DNA of 64,000 bases from Nephrocerus scutellatus (lineage: Eukaryota > Arthropoda > Insecta > Diptera > Pipunculidae). The stretch covers positions 42,520,010 through 42,584,009 of the forward strand of contig OX352763.1 of NCBI GenBank assembly GCA_947095585.1, read 5' to 3'. A program made the position numbers and the translations under genes. Of the stretch, positions 33,870 through 44,934 are shown in pieces; position 1 is the first letter of the stretch, and each line of letters begins with the position of its first letter. The notes under the pieces were generated by a model, which ran no database searches, was not told the origin of the DNA, and was given only the letters and a program-made list of their open reading frames with translations.

Positions 33870-33945
33870 ATTTCCAAGCCCACGCTGTGCCTAGGCATTA
33901 TAAGGGTGCCAAGGTCCATTGAAGCGTGCGCTAATTAAAATTTTT
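33870..33945 (+). mobile_element. CR1/Jockey-like 3' UTR relic
   Basis: CCAAGCCCACGCTGTGCCTA, GGCATTATAAGGGTGCC matches the 3' UTR at 55915-55955 (ACGCTGTGCTAAGCATTATA, AGGGTGC). Only this end is present. Confidence 0.6.
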
Positions 33946-34000
33946 CGTATAAATTCTCTAATCGCAAAGTTTGAATAAAATCGGATGACTTTTTAAAAAA
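33938..34000 (-). mobile_element. HINE-like element, 3' end and partial unit
   Basis: AATTTTTCGTATAAATTCTC then TAATCGCAAAGTTTGAATAA and AATCGGATGA on the plus strand, i.e. a minus-oriented 3' terminus abutting the retrotransposon 3' end. Confidence 0.6.
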
Positions 34001-34418
34001 TAGAGGTGTGGGCAAAACACGACTTTCCTTTAAGTGTAAATATTAGTAACTGTAACGCTATTGCTGATTGAAACGCTAGGAGCAATTTAGGGCTTTATTT
34101 CCCTGTACTGTATAATGCTCCTTGATGTCTAGTAACGGGTTCCACTAGTCAAGGCTATTACGCCAGAGACTTGAACCTTTGGGGCAATTTCCTGCTCTCA
34201 AGGTGGGAATTCAACTAGAGGTTCCTGCTAATGCCTTTAGGGTTTAAGGCTCGCAAGCCTAAGAAAACACTGGTGGTATTGCTTTTGCTTTCTAGTCTGA
34301 AGTTCGAACTAGAAGTGATTTTTATTTGATTCTTGTTGCTTATTTATAGGTGGTCAAAGACTTAAAACATACTTCACAATTTAATAAGAATACATAGAAA
34401 AGTATACACATGTATACT

Positions 34419-34894
34419 AGGTAGATCGATTAATGCTGGTCAGCATTTTGGCATTATTGCATACCAATATGCCGAACATTCTTAATTGCTTCAGGTCGCT
34501 TGCCTATATATTGCTGATGTGACATATTTACCAGCACAGGCAAGTGACCTACATTGTTTATAATTTTATTGCATGTTCGGTCAACGTCATACACAGCACG
34601 GGTAAGTGACCGAACGTTATTTACTTTTTTTTATGATCAGCGCTCGCTCGCCTATAATGCTTTCTATGCATTTTGTTTGTTGTCATAGGCTAACGACCGC
34701 CGATCGTACTCTCACTACTTTGTATGCTGTCATGCTCAGGCATGGAGTGTGCTCACAAAGTAATAAGACTCTTTTTTGTTTATTCACTCGTTGAGTGTTT
34801 ATGCTGTAATATTTTAATTGCGGTTCATATGCAGATGGTATTATGAGGAATGCAATGACTCGGGACTATATGAATAATTAATCGATCTAACCTT
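34419..34894. mobile_element. Possible MITE with 16-17 bp inverted ends
   Basis: Left AGGTAGATCGATTAAT, right (reversed) AGGTTAGATCGATTAAT, 476 bp apart. ATACT occurs just outside the left end and two bases outside the right end. The interior has local palindromes (CAGGTCGCTTGCC / GGCAAGTGACCT). There is one copy only and no coding capacity, so the call is tentative. Confidence 0.45.
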
Positions 34895-34971
34895 GAATAC
34901 TATGTTAGCGCTGGTATGCTCCCTTCACATAAGAAAGGGGCCGGAATCTTCAGAAAATGTTTATTATTTTT

Positions 34972-35080
34972 TTTAAACTCTCTGCATTAACTTCGCTTTC
35001 GGCTCCCATTTATTTTTTTTTTCTAAATTAAGAGAACAAACTTTTTAGATTGGAGAATTTGCATGAAAATTAGTATCTTT
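34972..35080 (+). mobile_element. HINE-like element, very short copy with both ends
   Basis: 5' end AAACTCTCTGCATTAACTTC GC, a scrap of unit (GGCTCCCATTTA), then the 3' end TTGGAGAATTTGCATGAAAAT. Nearly all tandem units are deleted. Confidence 0.65.
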
Positions 35081-35092
35081 AAATTATTATTA

Positions 35093-35114
35093 TCTTATTA
35101 AATTCTCTATAATA
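35093..35114 (+). mobile_element. HINE-like element, first ~20 bp, split by RTE copy b
   Basis: TTAAATTCTCTATAATAA is the family's 5' terminus. The RTE sequence starts right after it, and the element resumes at 38227 with TAACATTACGTGCACGTGTG and the TTTG microsatellite. Confidence 0.75.
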
Positions 35115-36472
35115 ATCTGTGTAGAGCTCGAGCTGCAGCTGGCTGATATCCTGTCTAAATATAAGGCTGACAAAACAGCAATTCAGGAGATGCGGTGGAC
35201 GGAGAATGGTGTCTTACAAAAATCAGAATATGAAATATATTACAGCTGTCATGCAAGACATCATGTGCTCGGGGTGGGTTTCTAGTCAGCAAAAGAATGA
35301 AACCCACCGTTATCGACTTTAAAGCAAAAAATGAAATAAATGAATCGCGTGCGGGGCAAATTTAAAAATATAAATATAAAAATATATATGAACTCATACA
35401 CGTTCACGCACCTACAGAGGATTCCCGAGATGATGAAAAAGAAGAATTCTTTAAATCAGTCGAACGGGATGTAAAAATCATTTTGGGGGATATGAATGCT
35501 AAAATAGGTAGGGAGCCAGTATTTAGGCAGTACATTGGCACCCATAGCTTACACGAGAACACTAATGACAATGGACAACGAGTCATAGAGAATGCAGCAA
35601 GCAATAATTTGGTAATTGCGAGTACAAGGTTTGTGCGTAAACATTTCCACAAAGCCAACTGGGTATCTTCTGATAGAGCTACTTGAACCAGATAGACCAC
35701 GTGTTGATATACCGCTGCCAGAACCCGAACCTGATACTGTCACTAGTACTGCTGACTCCATCTTAGGCAGTAGTCGAAGTGATCGGAACGAATGGTTCAA
35801 TGACGAATGTAAGCTAGCGACTGAACGTAAGAATGTTGCGTACCGAGCAATGCAACACGGCATAGAACGCGGGCACGCGAAGATGAATATAAGGAGCAGA
35901 TATAGATAGAGAAGATATGAAAAACAGTTCACCGGCGAAAGAAAGCAGCCTGGGAGAAGAATCTCGTCCGTGACCTAGAACAGTACAGAAAGCAACGACC
36001 GTACCAGCCGCGGAAGTTCTACCAAAGAGTCCGCGGTATGACGCAATGACCGCAGATCATACTATGCTGCCGCCACCAAGCATAAACGACGTTAGCAGAG
36101 CGATAAATCGGCTCAAAAATAATAAGGCCCCAGGATCTGATGAGATCCCAGCGGAACTGATAAAAATAGGAGGCCCCACATTACACCAAGCAATTCATGA
36201 AATAATATTGCTAGTATGGGAGGAAGAAGCCATGCGAGAAGTATGGCGAAGAGGCATCCTGTGCCCCATACATATAAAGGGAGATATCACAAAATGCAGT
36301 AATTATCATGGTATAACGTTGTTGAGTATAAGCGTATAAGATTTTCTCCTCTATCCTTGAAGACAGGATAGCTCCATACGCTAAAGTCATCATTGGTCCA
36401 TACCATTGTGGCTTCATCCCAGGAAAATCAACAACTGATCAGATTTACACCATTAGGCAGGTGATGCAAAAA

Positions 36473-37124
36473 TGTTTAGAGTTTTAAAACTCACTACACC
36501 ATCTTTTTATAGCCGCGTTTTATAGCATAGCTTTAGAACTTTATAAAGCCATAAGAGAATTCGGCATCCCAAATAAACAAACACGACTATGTAGGTTGAC
36601 CATGACCAAGGTTATAAGACAAGTAAAAACATCCGGATCACTCAAAAGCCCATTCAACATTTATAACAGGCTCCGACAAGGGATGGACTGGCCTGCGTCC
36701 TCATCAACCTGGCGTTGGAGAAATTGATCCGAGACTCTGAGGTACCGGCGAGAGGAACAATCCTCTATAAGTCCATACAGATACTGTTTATGTTTATGTT
36801 AATGTTTATGTTTAGAGTTTTAAAACTCACTACACCATCTTTTTATAGCCGCGTTTTATAGCATAGCTTTAGAACTTTATAAAGCCATAAGAGAATTCGG
36901 CATCCCAAATAAACAAACACGACTATGTAGGTTGACCATGACCAAGGTTATAAGACAAGTAAATATATCCGGATCACTATCAAGCCTATTCAACATATAT
37001 AACGGGCTCCGACAAGGGGATGGACTGGCCTGCGTCCTCATCAACCTGGCGTTGGAGAAATTGATCCGAGACTCTGAGGTACCGGCGAGAGGAACAATCC
37101 TCTATAAGTCCATACAGATACTGG
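36473..37124 (+). repeat. Tandem duplication inside RTE copy b
   Basis: 36473-36785 and 36809-37124 are near-identical, from TGTTTAGAGTTTTAAAACTC to CATACAGATACTG. They are joined by TTTATGTTTATGTTAATGTT TA, a short run of TTTATG steps. Differences of a few bases (AAAACATCC versus AATATATCC; one small deletion) show that it is not recent. Confidence 0.9.
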
Positions 37125-37246
37125 CTTAGGCAGACGATATTGACATCGTTGGTATAAACCGAAGAGCTGTACAGGAAGCTTTCATCCAGATAGAGCAGGC
37201 GGCACGAAATCTGGGGCTGCACATAAATGAGAGCAAAACGAAATAC

Positions 37247-37565
37247 ATTTTTTTTTTTTTATAATTCGCGCACGCTTCAAGGGGTTCGCTTCCTTATAAT
37301 GCTCGGCTATATGCTTGGCACAGCGTGGACGTTAAGGAAGAGGAGGAGAAAAGAGGAGATGTCTATGAGCTTGTATTTTGAATGCCTGTGGATCATAGTG
37401 ATGTGGCAAGACAGAGCTTGGCAGAGCATTCCACATACGTGTTGTACGGCTGAAGAACGAATCCCTGAATTTAACTGTGCGTCAGAAGATGGGCTTGAGG
37501 GTAAACTGATGAGCATTTAGAGCGCCACGAGTATTGCGGTTGAATTCAAGGAGAGGTGGCATGGC
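37247..37565 (-). mobile_element. CR1/Jockey-like retrotransposon, 3' end inserted in RTE copy b
   Basis: The plus strand starts with 13 T (37248-37260), i.e. a minus-strand poly(A). The minus frames then give PPLLEFNRNTRGALNAHQFT, RTVKFRDSFFSRTTRMWNAL and LPSSVLPHHYD before the 3' UTR. RTE coding sequence is interrupted at AAATACAT and resumes at GGCCATGTCTGCGAG. This is a 5'-truncated insertion. Confidence 0.85.
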
Positions 37566-38226
37566 CATGTCTGCGAGTAGAAGATCCAACATTGGTCCCT
37601 CAATTCAAATAGTGGTGCGCGAATTTGAAGTATTGCAATCCTTTAACTGAAGCAGCCGATAAAATATGTAACCAGAAATAAGCGCACGGTTGCTTAAAGC
37701 CAACTAAGCCCACTATAGTCTGTCAAGACTCTTCAAATCCAGGAACTTAACCATAACATCAAAGCTGCTGATATATAAGACAATGGTTATACCAGTACTT
37801 ACATATGGATCCGAGACTTGGGTGCTTAGCAAAAAGCATTCTGACCTCTTAGCCGCGTTTGAGAGAAAAGTCATACGGATTGTTGGCCCAGTATGTGAGG
37901 ATGGACGTTTCCGGAGACTCTATAATGATGAGCGTTACCGCGATGTCAACATCATGAAGAAAATTAAGCTCAGTAGGCTCCGGTGGGCAGGACACCTAGC
38001 TCGCATTAGCAGGGAGGACCCTGCTCGGAAAGTCCTTTGCGGTAGGATTTATGGAACACGACAGCGAGGTCGGCCAAACCTACGCTGGAAGGATGGCGGA
38101 GACCAGGACGCCCATATTTTAGGGATGCCAAATTGGATGACATCGGCTCGAAATAGGGACCGGTGGAGAGACTTTTTGCCGGAGGGCAGGACCGGACCCC
38201 GGTTGTAGAGCCAAATATGATGATGA

Positions 38227-39311
38227 TATTAACATTACGTGCACGTGTGTTTGTTTGTTTGTTTGTTGGTCGTGAAATCTTGCGATCTATTTTTAACCCA
38301 CTTCCCAAATTCCGATTTCATTCAAACTTTGTACACATGTGTATCTCTGATGATAACACTTTTTATTAAAATTCACATGTGTAAAAATTTTGAAGAAAAT
38401 CGGGCTAATTTTTAAAAAATTATATGAGAGCCCTGGGGCCAATTTTTACAAAAATGTTGTCGTTGTTGTTGGATTAAATACGTGCCTATAAACTTTGAAG
38501 AAATTCGAATTAATTTTTTTTAAATTTTGTATAGGGCCGATCACGATAAAAAATTTACAAAAAGTCTTGTCTATCGGAGATACACATGTGTATAAAATTT
38601 AAAGAAAAACGGGTACATTTTTTTAAACAAATGTATGGAACCCCGACTCCGGGACCCGATTACTCCAAATTTTTTAGAGAAAATGTTTTCCATCAGAGAT
38701 TCACATGTGTATAAAATTTAAAAAAATCGGGTGAATATTTTAAAAAATTTGTATAGGGCCCTCGACCAGGGGCCCGAACACTCCAATTTTTAACGAAAAG
38801 TGTTGTCCTTCGGTGATCCACATGTGTATAAAATTTGAAGAAAATCGGGTGAATCGGGCCCTCCGACCACAGGGCCCGATAACTACAAAATCTTTACAAA
38901 CTGTTTTGTCCATCGGAGATAAAATCGGTATATTAAATTTGGAAAAAATTGGTTAGTTTTTTTTTTAAATTTGAAGAAAATCGGGTGAATCTTTGATAAA
39001 ATATGTATGGGGCCCCACGACCCCGGGGTCTCAAACTTTTTTACAAAAAGTGTTGTCCTTCGGTGATCCACATGTGTATAAAATTTGAAGAATATCGGGT
39101 TAATTGTTAAAAAATGTATACAGGCACCCTTCGGCCCTGATGCTCGAGAGGCCCAACATTTTAATAGAAAGTGTTTTCACCACAGACAAAAAGACAAACA
39201 GACAGACAGACAAACAGGCAAACAGACAGACAGCCAAACAAACAAACAGAAAAACAGACAAGCAGACAAACAAACACACGAGCACGCGAAGTTAATATAG
39301 AGAATTTATAA
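38227..39311. mobile_element. HINE-like element(s), two copies joined in opposite orientations
   Basis: 38227-38372 is plus-oriented (first unit after a TTTG microsatellite). From 38373 the units read in the minus orientation (AAGAAAATCGGG, TACACATGTGTATAAAATTT) through about six units to a minus-strand 5' terminus, GCGAAGTTAATATAGAGAAT, at 39290-39311. The switch falls at the palindrome ACATGTGT. A CAGA/CAAA microsatellite lies at 39185-39280, in the expected place next to the 5' end. Confidence 0.8.
39185..39280 (+). repeat. (ACAG/ACAA)n microsatellite inside the HINE-like element
   Basis: Irregular run of CAGA, CAAA and CAGG tetramers, read as TGTC/TTTG on the minus strand. Confidence 0.9.
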
Positions 39312-41886
39312 AAAACTTGTCTAGCGACTAAACAGAAAAGATTCCACATCGGTGCTATAATAGGTGCAATCTCGGGCCACTTTCTCATAGGCAAGTATGC
39401 TTGGCGTTTTCTCATATAAGAAAAATTTTCTTGATCCATGTGGTAGCTCAATGGCCTATTACTGGTCTAACGGTGTCGGCTTTTCCATCGATAGCCAATT
39501 TAACCTAACCAAACCTATTGTTAACACACAGTCATCACTATACTAATTGACCATATCACTGCCTTACTCACTCACGCACAAAGTGATACTAAAACTGTAG
39601 TGAAATATTGTCAGTCATCAGTGATTCACAATTGAAATATTGATATTATTGATAACAGAGTCGAATTCATAGTTTTCGGAGTCGCTGAGCTGAATAGTGT
39701 GGGTAAAACAGCTGTGGGTCGACGGGGTGTGGGTTGTAGTGCTATCTTCAAGGGATCTCGATGGTCTTAAATGAGTCTTGGGATTCTTTATATGAGGCAT
39801 CACCTATGTGAAAACCATATACGACTGGAGTTTTAGAAAACCTCCAATTAATTTCAAGAGAATTACGTACAAATAAATGATGTGGAATTGGACAAACAGT
39901 TTGTAGCGGCGGTCAAATGTTTACCTGCACAGTATTTTCATACAAATGATGCAAATAGACATTATGCACTAGATAGAATACAAAACAGTACAAAGGATGT
40001 GCGTACAATACATTGATCGGCATAATTGGATCATGCGAGTGTACTGCGCCACTTTTATTTTCATTCCATATCCGAAACAAATTATTTGGGGTGAAATTTT
40101 AAAGAAAATATTCGTGGAATATTTTTAACAATGCAACATATGAAATAACATCAGCAAATTATAATAAGAGTAGAACAGTGTTTGTGCCGACTGCTGAGCG
40201 TTTCACTTACTCCGGTAGAACCTTTTAAAGTGATGCTGCGTAGGATCCGCAATTTCGTCCTACGACTACTAACGCGGGGACTGTTTGTATGGTGTTTTGT
40301 TTTGTGTGCTATAGTTGTAGGCAAGATTTCGAACCACTAGACACACTCTGGCGGCTGAACAGCAGCACTGTGTAGTTCGCATGTTGCTGGCACACTAAGA
40401 AATATCTAGGACAGAATTCATTGCACTCGTTTCACAAAGGCAAAGAAGTGCAGTTTACTATAACATAAGGGTTCAGGAGCCACGGTACATAGTATGGAAT
40501 GTAGTTCAGATGAGTCAGTCAGCCTGAGGTGCCTGAGATGCCTGAGGTGCATGAGTGGCAAGCAGGTCGACACTCAACATCAACGCACAATAAGCATGCA
40601 TGCGGAACCTACATAAATATACTCGTATATGACATAGACGAGGATATGTAGAACTTGTAGTCGTTGGTCATAACGTAAAGTTTCTATATATTCTAATAAT
40701 AATGAATTTGAATCTACTTCTAGATGCCGACATACGTTTCTGCAAGAAGCAATAAGAAGAGATAAGGGAAGAACCATTAATCTCCTCCCGTTATATCTTA
40801 AATCTGATCTACACTTTATTCATGACGAACTTGTTCACTCAGCTTCAATGCAGTTTTTCACACTTTTTTTTATTATATTTTGCAATGAAGTACTCACTCA
40901 CTTCAACACCATTTCACTACTTTACTACCTAAGAAATCTCTGCGGTACAAAGTTCTAAATATCAGTTCAGGATATTTTTTAAGGAATTGTACTCATGAAG
41001 GATACGATGTGTTCAATGTACTTACGTTCTGTTTTTCCCCTTTTTGAAGGAAAACATTTTACGACTCATGCATCAGGATGAACTCATTATGTGTGCCATG
41101 CTGAGTCGTTGCACAGATTTACACAGCCAGATAAGCACGCACAGTTGATGGGGCCAGATATGAGGATCTTAGATGGCCGGACGGTGTTATACTCAATCAC
41201 TTGTGAGGATGTGAAACTATGCTAAGTCCTTCCTGCTGATGATGTGTGATGCGATGCTGTGATTTCACTTGTAGATATACCACATTTCACTGCACAGCGT
41301 TTGCTCCATCCATCCTCCCATTAAGGAAGGTAAGTGGCTCGTGGAGGAATACAGTCTCGGCCAGAATGTTTGAGTGGTCTGCACAGGAATTTTGCAAATC
41401 TCATTCAAGCTCCTAACACCCACTTCTAATTGAAAACTTTCCAATTATGTGTTCTGGGCAGTGTGGGTCGTGGTGTCCAAGTATTGGAGTTTTTATTAAC
41501 CCTTTGGCGCGTTTGCACAATGTGAACTTTTATCGCTCCTTTGCGGGTGCTTTTGTCATTACAAGTTCTGTGTGGTAAAGAGCTAATAAATAGAGTTCCT
41601 TGTATTCTTGCGTTATGGCATCGCATGATGGCATTTACTTTATATCTTATGTATTTAGTAAATTACTTATGAGACGCTTAATTTAATAAGTAGATTTAAA
41701 ATAATTCTTTAACACGTTATTTCTGGTTATCTGTAGGATGCAATCAAATCTCACTATGCCTCTATGGAACTCAACGACTATCCTATTGGCTTCTTCCTTT
41801 CAAACCAGCAGAACATCACGTGCAGCTTTTGGGAATTTGCAACCTCATTTCTTTCTGCGTACTCTAATCCTATAATTCACCATTCG
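39312..41886. other. Intergenic stretch, nothing firmly recognised
   Basis: 39440-39510 (TGGTAGCTCAATGGCC, CTAACGGTGTCGGC, then TTAACCTAACC) faintly resembles 7560-7630. 39675-39700 shares TAGTTTTCGGAGTCGCTGAG with repeat A. CCTGAGGTGC/CCTGAGATGC steps occur at 40520. No gene. Confidence 0.4.
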
Positions 41887-41887
41887 T

Positions 41888-41910
41888 AAGTTAATATAGA
41901 GAATTTAAAA
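41888..41910 (-). mobile_element. HINE-like element, isolated 5' terminus
   Basis: GTAAGTTAATATAGAGAATTTA alone; the sequence to its left is not recognisable as the family. Confidence 0.5.
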
Positions 41911-43025
41911 ATGCATATCACCTTTCTCGGTAATCAGAAGTCGATCGTTGGTGCTTGTTCTGCACGCGTCTTTAGGATTTTGAACGTCGTTTTTGCTCAG
42001 TTATATTTGTCTAACTTTCTTTAATGCAAAGCCATCGCAGCTGGATTGTCATCAAAACAGCTATTTTCCACTTTCATTCAGCCAACAGTCAAATTGTTTC
42101 CGAGCAATTAATTACTTGATCATCGTCCTCTATGTCTGCGCTATCAGTGAAAAAACCAACACGATCATGTTGAAATATCATAATAGTGACACCATCCCGG
42201 CCCGTGGATGTCCCCTTCAATATAGCATCTATATTCATTTTCCATCAATGCATTTATTTTCTGACCACGTTTACGAAAAACAATCAGACAACCAGGGTTC
42301 AAGTTAAATAAATGGTTTTAATAAAAAATTAGGCGGAGTGAGTCATTCGTGGATACACAGTTATAATAACTGGAATTCTCATTCAGACTAACAAAAAAAT
42401 AATTGTGGTGCAGTGGAAAAATGTGTGCTTTTTTGAATGAAATACATACATAGATCAACCAAGCGAAGCAGATAGATCAACAGGTCGAGTTGTTACCTCT
42501 GCACAGTAGTTGTTTAAGAATTGTAATTGGCGAAATTTATTCTCATTTGAATATTAACTTAGCCTTTCTTCAACTCTGTGGTATTCTTTGTAATGAATAA
42601 TGAGATAGTTTCCTCGTCTTTCTTTGAATAGTCGTGTAGTCGGTAACAAAGGACTCAAGTGCATTCTAATGACAAGAATGTTAATTCTTGCTAACGCCTT
42701 TGAGTTTGGTGGTACCTGAAGAGTTCAAACGATTTATCTTTTATACTCATTTGTTACTCAAAAATCTGAACTATTATAACGGAAAAAACATCAACGATGT
42801 CGACGAAATGTTTCTCGTGCACCTTCAAGAATCAGAAAGTAAATAGTTCAGTTTCTGTGCTTAATAACTATCATACTATACAATTTTTTTATATACTCGT
42901 ATTTTTGACAGTTTGTTTCTTAAACAGTGTAAAGCTAAACATCTTGTTCCATATTTTATAGCTTGTTCTAAAAGGGGCTTGTTTTATATCTTCGGAATTG
43001 CTAGAAGTTGTTCTAATCGTCTGGT
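41911..43025. other. Intergenic stretch, nothing recognised
   Basis: The plus ORF at 41993-42307 (104 codons) shows no motif and is probably chance. Confidence 0.4.
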
Positions 43026-43029
43026 TTTT

Positions 43030-43405
43030 ATGCCTCTTACGATAAGCTAAAACCGTACCCGAAACCATACCCACGGGTAAGCTACCAAATTTACAGGGTT
43101 TTCGTAATTTTCGTGGTGAATGCTTTGCAAATAGAACGCCAAACCGTAACCAAATAAGACAAGAACAATAAACTGAGAAATAAGTCGCCTTGCTCTCTCT
43201 TCGCCATCTTGCTGAGTAAACGAAACCATACCCCGTCGATTGCCGGCGGGTAGCAAAGTTACAGTGTCGGTTACAAAACCTTGCAAATAAAACGCAAAAT
43301 CAAACCGTCCCCCAGGAAAAGTTTACAAATAGAATGCCAAACCAACACCACGAGAGAGAAATTTTAACTCTACCCTACAAATCGAAAGAGCTATTAGTAT
43401 TCTCT
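43030..43405 (+). repeat. Dispersed repeat B, copy 3 (longest)
   Basis: ACCGTACCCGAAACCATACC, CACGGGTAAGCTACCAAATT, then AAATAGAACGCCAAACC, TCTTCGCCATCTTGCTGAG, CGGCGGGTAGCAAAGTTACA, GTCGGTTACAAAAC and CCACGAGAGAGAAATTTTAA. It aligns with 1740-2030 (reversed) and 28845-29085, and contains an internal partial duplication (AAATAGAACGCCAAACC / AAATAGAATGCCAAACC). Confidence 0.7.
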
Positions 43406-43454
43406 AATCCGAATTCTGAAGAAAAATCAAAAGGAGCGTTTTGTTACATTCGGA

Positions 43455-43705
43455 TAATAGTTTGTTTTAAAACAAAACAAACCAACTCATAAAAATTTAA
43501 ATTTTTATAGAAAATGCATCCGATATACACATGTAATCAAAATTTAAATAAAATCGAACTAATTTTGGAAAAAAATAATATCGTTAAAAATTTTTACAAA
43601 AAGGGTTATCATCGAAGATACACACGTCTACAAAGTTCAAATAAAATCGGGTTAATGCTTAAAAAAGTTATATGGGTGCACCTAGGCCCTGGGGCGCGTA
43701 AGTAT
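43455..43705 (-). mobile_element. HINE-like element fragment
   Basis: AACCAACTCATAAAAATTTA at the left (reversed 3' tail) and two units in the minus orientation (ACACATGTAATCAAAATTTA, ATCATCGAAGATACACACG, AAATAAAATCGGGTTAA). The AGAGAATTT end itself is mutated to AGAAAATGC. Confidence 0.65.
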
Positions 43706-44489
43706 GCATGCGTTGAAAAAAGTAATAACAAAAAAATTGTTGGAAATAATAAAAGTTTGAGTTTGATGATTTTTATATATAAAATAATATATTTTATATT
43801 TTTCAGAGAACAATTTTATATTACACAGTTTACTGTGATTTTCAATATGAAAGCTAGTTTTTATATGAATTACAATACAATATAATATATATATATTTCA
43901 CACGCCTCCTTAATTCATATATATATATAAATACAATGTTTTTAAAACGTTTTTAAAAGCTCGCTTTCGTGTATGTCTGGCTGTGCGGGTGGAATTTTGT
44001 ATTTAATTTTAAACTAACTTCATATTAAGCTAGAGACTTGAAACTTTAAACGTAGCTCAGAACTGGATGAACATTGACAAATCACAAAAAAGAAGAGACC
44101 AAATCGCAAAAAAAAATTAATTCAACGCGATTCAGATCAAAGCAAACTACTAAGCACAATACTCGTTTTAAACGTTTGAAATTAAAAAGTTTTTTTTTAG
44201 TAGCTGACATGTTTCTTTTAAACTAATAATTGATTTTTTACCACTTTCTTTTTATAAAGATAACGTAAATGAATTGTTGAAAATTATAAACATATGGATT
44301 GCATAAATCTACTCTCCTCCTTAAGCCATAATTTTTGATAAAATTAGTAATACACATTTTTCTGGAATATTTCAAAATACAATATTTTAACAACAGTTTC
44401 TAGCCTCTTAAATTTTGATTTTGTTAAGGCTTAGTTAACAAGTCAGCAATATTATTTTTACTTTCGCAATATTCAATTAAAGGTAGGTA
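43706..44489. other. AT-rich intergenic stretch with (AT)n runs
   Basis: ATATATATAT runs at 43880-43900 and 43915-43930 flank ATTTCACACGCCTCCTTAAT. Nothing else is recognised. Confidence 0.5.
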
Positions 44490-44502
44490 TACCTCTTTCG
44501 AT

Positions 44503-44628
44503 GGAACGTTTGTCACCCATTCGCGAGAGGTGGGACACCGTGAAAAATACTTTTGGTATTACTGGGATTCTAACCATCAACCTCCGGCTACGTAGCAATG
44601 TGCATTTCCACTGAGCCACGACGCCCAC
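44503..44628 (-). mobile_element. tRNA-derived SINE, copy 3: 3'-truncated but with a target duplication
   Basis: On the minus strand it starts GGGCGTCGTGGCTCAGTGG (A box) and has the B-box region GGTTAGAATCCCAGTAA. The body ends early, in CTCGCGAATGGGTGACAAAC, GTTCC. The perfect 13-bp repeat TACCTCTTTCGAT lies on both sides (44490-44502 and 44629-44641). It lacks about half of the body and all of the usual 3' tail. Confidence 0.9.
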
Positions 44629-44934
44629 TACCTCTTTCGATACTGTCCTTAATATGATGCGATCAAATATCATTAAGTTTGGTACGTATGGCGGTCAGCC
44701 ATCAGCAGAATAGGGGGAATAACACAGAATGCTCTAGAATTGCAGGTGGCCGTAACTATCTCTGACTGGTGGAAGTGCGATCAAACCTCCACGTGGTGGC
44801 CGCCGGTAATTTTCCTCCAATGCAGGAAAAGCTGAATGATCGGGATAGTCCCTTCAAAGTAAGGTTGGCGCGAGGCCAATAACTTCGCCTGTAAGAAATT
44901 ATTATTACGGAACCCAAAATCAGCCAAAATCAGT

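Larger units (their letters stand above)
35115..38226 (+). mobile_element. RTE-clade non-LTR retrotransposon, copy b (most complete, broken)
   Basis: It starts inside the APE endonuclease (GAGCTCGAGCTGC..., then AIQEMRWTENG). The APE core is at 35483-35686 (GDMNAKIGREPVFRQYIG). RT at 36046-36339 has NKAPGSDEIPAELIK, MREVWRRGILCPIH and NYHGITLLS, then FIPGKSTTDQ, GLRQGDGLACVL and, at 37125, ILA*ADDIDIVG, where the YADD tyrosine codon is now a stop. The C-terminus at 37783-38208 has PVLTYGSETWVLSKK, LRWAGHLARIS and RGRPNLRWKDGGDQDAH. The tail is (ATG)n. Damage includes a 313-bp tandem duplication (36473-37124) and a CR1-like insertion (37247-37565). Confidence 0.92.

Noticed and set aside
39161..39451. 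Cys/Leu/Val-rich ORF on the minus strand
   Set aside because: It reads through the TTTG/TGTC microsatellite of a HINE-like element.
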